A DNA stretch of 14,645 nucleotides from JALQXV01 sp051005235 (GTDB lineage: Bacteria > Patescibacteriota > Saccharimonadia > Saccharimonadales > 2-12-FULL-41-12): positions 1 to 14,645 of the forward strand of contig JBPCJO010000026.1 in assembly GCA_051005235.1 (NCBI GenBank), given 5' to 3'. The position numbers were made by a program, and so were the translations under genes. The notes under the pieces were generated by a model that was not told the DNA's origin, did not search any database, and saw only the letters and a list, made by a program, of their open reading frames with translations. Below are positions 7,528 through 12,530 of this stretch, piece after piece. The stretch's first letter is position 1, and every line of letters begins with the position of its first letter.

Positions 7528-7554
7528 TTAATAGAAGTTCATGCGTTCTGCCAT
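7528..7554 (-). other. Possible leader peptide frame (8 aa)
   Basis: The ATG at 7554 is preceded by AGGA with a 6-nt spacer, the best such site in this non-coding stretch, and encodes MAERMNFY followed by TAA. It would lie in the leader of the GH26-like gene. A frame this short can easily arise by chance. Confidence 0.2.
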
Positions 7555-7693
7555 TATTTTTCCTGATCTTAGTTAAGGCAATTATGCACAAAAGAAGACC
7601 TATGGGCGGACTCAGTAATGCAAGAGCAAAACTTACTCTTGTGAATGTAGATAATTCTTTTTTGTTGTAAGCACATCAGGCATGAGTATCGTA

Positions 7694-7702
7694 ATTATAC
7701 CA
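7694..7702 (-). promoter_or_regulatory. Extended -10 promoter motif
   Basis: On the minus strand TGGTATAAT is a perfect extended -10 (TGnTATAAT). No -35 match is found 16-18 nt upstream, as is usual for extended -10 promoters. Transcription would start near 7687 toward the GH26-like gene at 7440, giving a long untranslated leader or a separate small RNA. Confidence 0.5.
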
Positions 7703-7726
7703 TTTAAAAATGTTATGGCTGGCTGG

Positions 7727-7802
7727 GCACACCTGTCTTAACCTTCCCGTCAGGGGTGATCGAAACGAAACAAGTGGGACATTACACCCAAGTCTTGGCG
7801 GG
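7727..7802. other. Foldable segment with competing stems downstream of the ABM gene
   Basis: CCCGTCA (7746-7752) can pair with TGGCGGG (7796-7802), enclosing GGGTG/CACCC (7754-7758, 7785-7789). Alternatively CACACCTG (about 7729-7736) pairs with CAGGGGTG (7751-7758), one mismatch, which excludes the first fold. It lies 54-130 nt past the stop of the ABM gene. It may be the end of that transcript or a small structured RNA. I recognise no known RNA family. Confidence 0.3.
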
Positions 7803-7855
7803 ATTATGGCGCAAAACCGCACAAAATCCACACTTACACCGCTACAACATTAAGC

Positions 7856-8149
7856 TTATTTGGCAGCTAAGATTGTAACCTGCTCAATCTTAGGCGGCTC
7901 AGATAAAAGCTCGTCGGCGTGCTCCATTAAAGCGGCAGCAATTTGACCATTGAGGTGAGCTTGGCGTCCGGCTTCATCTTCGAAGGTGTCAAAAATACCA
8001 AACGTTGTCGCCCCCATTTGAAAGGCATACCATGAGATAGTTTGTTCTTCAGCTTGTGCCAGTTCAATAGCACCTTTGAGCATGTCTGATAGCTCTGTTA
8101 CTTTGTCTGGCTTAGCTTGTAAGGTTGCTAGGATAGCGACTGATACCAT
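7856..8149 (-). CDS. ABM-domain monooxygenase-like protein (YgiN type)
   Basis: This 97-residue protein has the antibiotic-biosynthesis-monooxygenase fold, a dimeric alpha/beta barrel. The strand VSVAILATLQAKPDK opens the domain, a helix rich in L/E/A (18-32) follows, and then the paired strands ISWYAFQM and FGIFDTFEDEAGRQAHL, typical of the family. Its length matches the usual size of about 95-105. Relatives oxidise quinols or small aromatic compounds without cofactors, act in redox defence, or in some cases have no known activity. The start is supported by AGGG 7 nt upstream. It stands alone between the surface operon and the GH26-like gene, with repeats in its upstream region that suggest its own regulation. 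The family call is strong; the substrate is unknown. Confidence 0.88.
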   Translation of the reverse strand: MVSVAILATLQAKPDKVTELSDMLKGAIELAQAEEQTISWYAFQMGATTFGIFDTFEDEAGRQAHLNGQIAAALMEHADELLSEPPKIEQVTILAAK

Positions 8150-8169
8150 TGAATTCCCTAATCTAAATT

Positions 8170-8220
8170 TGTAATGAGAAGTTTATAATAACTTACATTA
8201 CCTATAATAAACTGTAATGA
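8170..8220 (-). promoter_or_regulatory. Promoter and possible operator of the ABM gene
   Basis: Two perfect copies of TGTAATGA (8170-8177 and 8213-8220) lie 43 bp apart, about four helical turns. An inverted partial copy CATTAC (8196-8201) lies between them. A -10-like TATAAA (8187-8182, minus strand) lies among these repeats, with only a weak -35 (TTTATT). This layout suits a dimeric regulator binding around the promoter. No regulator gene is adjacent. Confidence 0.35.
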
Positions 8221-8255
8221 ATCGTACCGTGAGAAACATACAAATCATATTGTAA

Positions 8256-8504
8256 CTAGTACCTTGGTTGGCCATTATGAACCAGGTAAGGGTGTTCTGC
8301 CTCAAGTGCTTTCTGGCATGAATTTGAATCTGTGTAGGCAATAGTTTTGTAGCCGTCGTCTACGAGCTCTATCGAACATGTAAGGGGTGTAATAGTCATC
8401 TGTAAGCCAAGCGAAGCAGAGGCAGTCGCCTGACTATAAAAAGATACTGCTGCAATCAATGGCGCTAGGCTTATTGATAAGAATAATAACGTATAAATGC
8501 GCAT
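8256..8504 (-). CDS. Small secreted protein, last gene of the surface operon
   Basis: This 82-residue protein has a signal peptide (LLFLSISLAPLIAAV) with likely cleavage near ATASA (26-30). That leaves about 52 mature residues with two cysteines (C43 and C63) that could form one disulfide. Its segment LGLQMTITPLTCSIEL resembles a beta-strand pair of the larger proteins in this operon, but I do not recognise a family. The ATG overlaps the stop of the preceding gene by one base (TAATG). It has no Shine-Dalgarno sequence of its own, so translation should depend on reinitiation. The role is unknown; a minor structural or capping subunit of the surface proteins is only a guess from context. Confidence 0.72.
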   Translation of the reverse strand: MRIYTLLFLSISLAPLIAAVSFYSQATASASLGLQMTITPLTCSIELVDDGYKTIAYTDSNSCQKALEAEHPYLVHNGQPRY

Positions 8505-10162
8505 TAATTTGCTACTATCGTTAGCGTCATATTAATGTTGTAGGCGCCAGGGCTTTGGCCACCTGGTATTTGCTGCGAAGCACTAACATTGGTAAGCTCC
8601 CAAAAGCAGCCTGTTGGAGCAGAAGCCGAGCCGTTCATTAACGTTATGGCGTTAAGTGTGCCTTCACTAAACGCAGCCGATGACCCCTTGCTAATACCAG
8701 TATTGTTGCAAGCTGAAACGGCCCTAGGAGTAACGGTGCCGCCCGAAGCATTGATTGTCATCTGTCCACCATAAGTATCACTATCTAAGCCTGCCGAGCA
8801 ACCTGCCGGTGTGCCGGCGCCATCGTTAAAGTCGTATTTTGGAGTACCTGCTGACCATAGTGCGCCGTTTCCGCTGGTAGCCGCTAGTGTAAGCGACCAC
8901 CCCGGAGTGGCAGTAGTATTTTTTACCCGTATGCGTTGAGACGAAGTACCTAGAGTAGTGCTAGATGATGTACAAGTTACGGGTGCAATCACGCTGCCAA
9001 ATCCGAATAAAGGTGATAAAACTGAACTTGCCGCTGCGTCGACAATATCTACTCCTAAACTGCCAGTCGGCGAGGTAATTAATTCGGGGTAGACGTTATA
9101 AGTAGTTAGGGCACTGCCATCATTTGTTACCATTCTAAAACAGTAGGCTGTATTGGCTAGCGCTCCGTTGCCGACCAAAGAAACATCCCATAAGCCATCT
9201 TGCGAAACAGCAGTGTTGGCAATTGTATTAAATGGGCTAGCTTCGTTGTAAGTCTGAGCTATCACCGTATCTGTAGAGTGCTGCGGGTCTTGCGCGCCAG
9301 TTGTTAAGGTTGCTCCGCTGGCGGGGTTTGGATTATTAAAGTACGCAATAATACTAGTGGTAGTCACATCTTCGTAGGTTAGCCCCGTACAAGAAGCTCC
9401 TTTTTGAGCAAACTGAAGTTTAAATTGCTCGGAACTTGTTAACAGGGAAGTTGTGGTGACGTGCAACAGTACTCTTAATCGAACCCGGTCGGCCGGAGCG
9501 TACAGGGTTGGCGCAGTATTGCTATTAGCAAGCGTAGCTCCGGTAGCGGTTGAATCTGCATTATCGTACCAACGGTAAGCCGCCTGTTCATAGTCTGGTG
9601 TGTCGTATGTTACCCGAACTTGGACGTAGTCTAAGCTAAAGTTTGCCCCAACAAGAAGGCTATTGTTACGAAAAGCAGTTACCCTTGTGCCTAAGTTAGC
9701 ATTCAATAAATTTGTGCGCGTCCAGGCACGGCATGATGTTACGTCAACCGTAAAATTAGTATCAGTGGTTGGCTCGGTACCATCGCTAGCTGGTGTAGTG
9801 GGGCAGTTTGTGCCCGCCACAACCGCCTGAACCTCCAGAACAGATACCGAAAGTGTTGAGTCTACCTTATACTGAGCAATAATTTCTACCTTAGTAATAG
9901 CGGCATGCAACGGCAGGTTAGAGTCAAAATTGTAAGTATTCCAAATTCCGGCAACTCTGGCGTTATTGGCTGGTGATGCTGTTGCGTAGGTGTTGTTGTC
10001 GGCAGTACCTTGAGCGTTTGCTGGAGTTCCCCACGCATTGGTGCCTTGGCCGCCGGCGCCATTTGTAGCGACTAAACCAGTCGCGGCCTGCACGTGCCGC
10101 GGCGTAAGACTGTTAGATAAGCAGATGAGCACAGCACCCAACAACATAATCCCTAGCTTCAT
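8504..10162 (-). CDS. Large secreted surface protein with C-terminal WxL-like domain
   Basis: This 552-residue protein has a signal peptide (1-26, ending VQA) and is otherwise rich in Ala, Thr, Ser, Asn and beta-strands. Residues about 65-188 form a first sandwich ending in QVRVTYDTPD. Residues about 190-365 (starting EQAAYRWYDN, with RVRLRVLLHV, LWDVSL and YCFRMV) form a second domain that I recall from surface proteins of CPR genomes. Residues about 366-552 are paralogous to the protein encoded at 11358-12041: shared SSQR/DSQR, GWSLTLAATSG, DFND and SSAAFSEG, and a closing YxxxxTLT strand. W422-S-L424 and W521-E-L523 resemble the two motifs of WxL wall-binding domains. It probably binds the cell surface non-covalently. 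Its ATG overlaps the stop of the DUF916-like gene (ATGA). Confidence 0.85.
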   Translation of the reverse strand: MKLGIMLLGAVLICLSNSLTPRHVQAATGLVATNGAGGQGTNAWGTPANAQGTADNNTYATASPANNARVAGIWNTYNFDSNLPLHAAITKVEIIAQYKVDSTLSVSVLEVQAVVAGTNCPTTPASDGTEPTTDTNFTVDVTSCRAWTRTNLLNANLGTRVTAFRNNSLLVGANFSLDYVQVRVTYDTPDYEQAAYRWYDNADSTATGATLANSNTAPTLYAPADRVRLRVLLHVTTTSLLTSSEQFKLQFAQKGASCTGLTYEDVTTTSIIAYFNNPNPASGATLTTGAQDPQHSTDTVIAQTYNEASPFNTIANTAVSQDGLWDVSLVGNGALANTAYCFRMVTNDGSALTTYNVYPELITSPTGSLGVDIVDAAASSVLSPLFGFGSVIAPVTCTSSSTTLGTSSQRIRVKNTTATPGWSLTLAATSGNGALWSAGTPKYDFNDGAGTPAGCSAGLDSDTYGGQMTINASGGTVTPRAVSACNNTGISKGSSAAFSEGTLNAITLMNGSASAPTGCFWELTNVSASQQIPGGQSPGAYNINMTLTIVAN

Positions 10163-11298
10163 TTTACAGGCAACCTGATGGTCTTTCCCGGTTTTAGGTC
10201 GTACGGAGCTCGTAGTTTGTTTGCTTTCGCCAATGTTCTCCAGCTTGTACCTCTAGTTTTTGCTAAAGCAACCAGCGTATCACCGGATTTTATTGTGTAT
10301 GGTTTCCATGTTCGCGATATTCGTTTGCGTTTTTGCAAGCGGCGGGTAATTAAAATAACTAAAACTAACAACAATAAAAGTAATAGTATTTCAATCGCTG
10401 CTGCAACTGGCTGAGGCGAAACAAAAAGCATTTTAGACGGTGCACTGCGTCGAACGTTATTCGTGCTATCTTTGCCCAGCTGAACAGATGTATCGTTGTT
10501 GTAATCAGCCGTTCCGGTAATTTTGTACCATCCACCCCAAAACGGTCGGGGAAATTCAAAATTAAGCTCAACTGGCTGAGTTTGAGCAAGCAGCGGATAA
10601 ACACCGCCATTGTTATAAACATTACGATTCAATCCATCTTTAACAGATAGTTTTATGTCTGTGTCCAAAGACACGTTGCCTTTATTATAAAGCTGGGCAG
10701 TTAGTGTATATTTGCCAGGGTCTTTTTTAATAAGAATATTGCTAAACTCGATATCTTTCTTAATTTCACCTGGGATTGTTACGGCGACCCTAATTGCCGA
10801 CCTAAAACTAAGTTGCACCCCATTGCCGGATTGGGCAGAATCTTTATCTTTTTCTTGTATGACTAGGCAGCCGTTATGTTCGCCGACACCGGTATTAGCA
10901 GGAGTGTTAATACTGAAAGGTATAACTTCTTCAGTGTAAGCAGCCAGTGTAAGCTCTGTTTTGCTTATGTTAATCCAGTCGCCAACATCTTTTTTGTCGT
11001 CGTCTTTCTGCTTACAGGCAAACGAGCCTCCGCTTGCTATCTCTGAGTCAGTCGGATAAATCTCGATACGTTTAGTTTCGCTGCTGTTATTGACCACCCG
11101 TACGCCGTCTTGCTTTGCTTGATTTGGTGCTAGGCTATATATGAAAATTGACTTTGAACGGCTGTTTTCTGGATCAGGATTGGCTGGAACCCCGCCCAAA
11201 CCGCCATATTCTACGGCGTTGACTGACACACCCTGCACAAACATTGTTATGCAAAGTACCAAAATAAAAATAAATCGCCTCTCCAATACACCTCTCAT
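10159..11298 (-). CDS. DUF916-like membrane protein with C-terminal LysM domain
   Basis: This 379-residue protein has a signal peptide (about 8-28). An Ig-like extracellular part follows (about 45-180), of the DUF916/WxL-interacting type: FIYSLAPNQAKQDGVRVVNNS, then DWINISKTELTLAAYTEEVIPFSI given in parts at 51-71 and 107-130, and VGEHNGCLVI. A second beta domain covers about 185-275. One transmembrane helix (298-318, Leu-rich) is followed at once by RRLQKRKR (319-326). The last 48 residues are a LysM domain (YTIKSGDTLVALAKTRGTS, then LKPGKTIRLP). In Gram-positive WxL loci such proteins hold WxL proteins at the wall, and here it sits between two WxL-like genes. The positive-inside rule places the LysM in the cytoplasm, which is odd for a peptidoglycan binder. 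The start has only a weak upstream purine tract. Confidence 0.8.
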   Translation of the reverse strand: MRGVLERRFIFILVLCITMFVQGVSVNAVEYGGLGGVPANPDPENSRSKSIFIYSLAPNQAKQDGVRVVNNSSETKRIEIYPTDSEIASGGSFACKQKDDDKKDVGDWINISKTELTLAAYTEEVIPFSINTPANTGVGEHNGCLVIQEKDKDSAQSGNGVQLSFRSAIRVAVTIPGEIKKDIEFSNILIKKDPGKYTLTAQLYNKGNVSLDTDIKLSVKDGLNRNVYNNGGVYPLLAQTQPVELNFEFPRPFWGGWYKITGTADYNNDTSVQLGKDSTNNVRRSAPSKMLFVSPQPVAAAIEILLLLLLLVLVILITRRLQKRKRISRTWKPYTIKSGDTLVALAKTRGTSWRTLAKANKLRAPYDLKPGKTIRLPVK

Positions 11299-11357
11299 GG
11301 TTACTACTTATTGTACTGGCAGAGGTATGGGTGTGTCTAGGTCAAACTGAAGTTTAG

Positions 11358-12041
11358 CTAAAGGGCCGTAGCAGTAAGTGTAAGGTTAATCGTGTAAGAA
11401 TCGGCTGGTGTCTCGCCGGGAATAACTTGTTTGATACTGCCACCTGTTAAATAGCCGCGCCAAACGTCGTCTGAACCAGCTGCTGCCGAAAGCACAGTCA
11501 GAGAGTTGGTAACACCCTCAGAAAAGGCAGACGAGGCGCCTTTAGTAACCCCGGTAGTTGTACACACTGAACAGTCGGTAGTAAGTGTTCCGACTGACGG
11601 GTCAAGTGAGAGTTGGCCAGACTGGGTATCGGCATCTGCTCCGTCGGTACAAGCACTGGGGTCATTAAAGTCAAACTTATTGGTGGCCCCAGCGTTTGCC
11701 CAAGTAGAAGTTGGTCCTGAAGTAGCCGCCAGCGTAAGCGTCCAGCCATTATTAGCGCCACCAGGGTTATTTACATATAGGCGCTGGCTATCTGTGCCAA
11801 GAATACCTGATGATGAGTTAACGCCTGTTTGACAGTCAATTGCAAATGCTTTAGTAGACATCGCAACAGATGGAGCAGCAACCGGATTACGTGAAGCATC
11901 AAGAATATCAGTACTTAAAACGCCTGCGGTAATCATTTGAGTCAGCGTCGGGTTAGGCGCTGCTAAGGCGGTAGAACTCATGGCAAGTGTTAACAGACCG
12001 CAAAGAACAGCTCTTTTTATATTTTTGATGCAGGTTTTCAT
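11358..12041 (-). CDS. Secreted WxL-like surface protein, first gene of the operon
   Basis: This 227-residue protein has a signal peptide (1-28, ending ALA) and then a single beta-rich domain. The domain is clearly related to the C-terminal third of the 552-residue protein of the same operon. Shared blocks are DSQRLYV/SSQRIRV, NGWTLTLAATSG (W100-T-L102), FDFND, GVTKGASSAFSEG and a final SYTINLTLTATAL strand. Cysteines at 70, 131, 157 and 160 could form disulfides. The second Trp motif of classical WxL domains is absent, so the relationship is one of resemblance. It is probably exported and held at the envelope by the DUF916-like protein, whose gene begins 59 bp downstream. AGGA lies 10 nt before the ATG. 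The promoter at 12105-12133 supplies a leader of about 57 nt. Confidence 0.83.
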   Translation of the reverse strand: MKTCIKNIKRAVLCGLLTLAMSSTALAAPNPTLTQMITAGVLSTDILDASRNPVAAPSVAMSTKAFAIDCQTGVNSSSGILGTDSQRLYVNNPGGANNGWTLTLAATSGPTSTWANAGATNKFDFNDPSACTDGADADTQSGQLSLDPSVGTLTTDCSVCTTTGVTKGASSAFSEGVTNSLTVLSAAAGSDDVWRGYLTGGSIKQVIPGETPADSYTINLTLTATAL

Positions 12042-12048
12042 TTTAGAC

Positions 12049-12098
12049 TAATCCTATATTATATTTTTGTTATAGATTTTCTTTTTTGAGTAATCCTA
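12049..12098 (-). repeat. Repeated TAGGATTA motif in the surface-operon leader
   Basis: TAGGATTA (minus strand) occurs at 12098-12091, at the predicted transcription start, and again at 12056-12049, where its AGGA serves as the ribosome binding site. The copies are 42 bp apart with an A-rich stretch between. A second -10-like TATAAT lies at 12063-12058. The repeat could bind a regulator or be accidental. Confidence 0.3.
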
Positions 12099-12104
12099 GT
12101 GCTT

Positions 12105-12133
12105 ACTGTAGCGCCGGGTTAAAAAGCTGTCAA
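12105..12133 (-). promoter_or_regulatory. Promoter of the WxL-like surface operon
   Basis: On the minus strand a perfect -35 TTGACA (12133-12128) and a -10 TACAGT (12110-12105) are separated by 17 nt. It lies between the receiver gene ending at 12165 and the WxL-like gene starting at 12041. No intrinsic terminator is seen upstream of it, so read-through from the kinase operon may add to expression. Confidence 0.65.
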
Positions 12134-12164
12134 GGGTTTACTAGTATTAACCGCACTGCGCTTA

Positions 12165-12530
12165 TTACTTAGCTGCTATTAAACTCTTTAGTTCATTTGG
12201 TCCGAGACTTGATTTAAGCACATATTTGTCAGCGCCATTATCAAGTACCTCTTTAATGACTTTACTGTCGGACATATTACTGCAGACGATTATCTTGACA
12301 TTGGGGAAATCGGTCCTGTTCAAATTACGCAATACTTCCCGGCCGTCCATAACAGGCATAAAAATGTCTAATAACATAATATCGGGCTTATGCTTTTTCA
12401 ATTGTTTTAGGCCTTCAATGCCATTTTTTGCGGTATATACGGTACAGCCTAGAGACGTTATAATTAGTTCGTAAACGTCTCGTAAAACTTTTTCGTCTTC
12501 GACTATGAGAACAGATTTAGCATTACTCAT
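12165..12530 (-). CDS. Receiver-only response regulator
   Basis: This 121-residue CheY-like receiver has acidic residues E11-D12-E13, phospho-acceptor D55 (LLDIFMP), switch residue S84 (VCSNMSD) and K106. It ends right after the last helix, so it has no output domain. The ATG overlaps the TGA of the histidine kinase gene (ATGA), so the two products are made together and form a cognate pair. It is similar in plan to the receiver encoded at 476-883 but is not a recent duplicate: the sequences differ at most non-motif positions. With no effector domain, it may act back on the kinase, act on a separate protein, or pass phosphate to another component. The closest downstream genes are the WxL-like surface operon. 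Confidence 0.93.
   Translation of the reverse strand: MSNAKSVLIVEDEKVLRDVYELIITSLGCTVYTAKNGIEGLKQLKKHKPDIMLLDIFMPVMDGREVLRNLNRTDFPNVKIIVCSNMSDSKVIKEVLDNGADKYVLKSSLGPNELKSLIAAK

Larger units (their letters stand above)
7441..7855. other. 415-bp non-coding stretch
   Basis: No long frame or tRNA is present. It contains an extended -10 motif on the minus strand near 7694, a tiny frame with a Shine-Dalgarno sequence at 7528-7554, a palindrome ACGGTAAACCGT at 7483-7494, a hairpin CAAGAG/CTCTTG near 7620-7640, and a GC-richer foldable segment at 7727-7802. A transcript from the extended -10 would have a leader of about 245 nt before the GH26-like gene, which is enough for a regulatory RNA. Confidence 0.5.

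Noticed and set aside
7754..7789. tRNA-like T-arm (GGGTG, GATCGAAAC loop)
   Set aside because: No matching acceptor stem, anticodon arm or conserved GTTCRANNC context could be built on either strand.
10159..12529. UGA recoding to glycine or tryptophan
   Set aside because: The TGA codons at 10159-10161 and 12527-12529 fall exactly at natural domain ends and in ATGA gene overlaps, so they are real stops.
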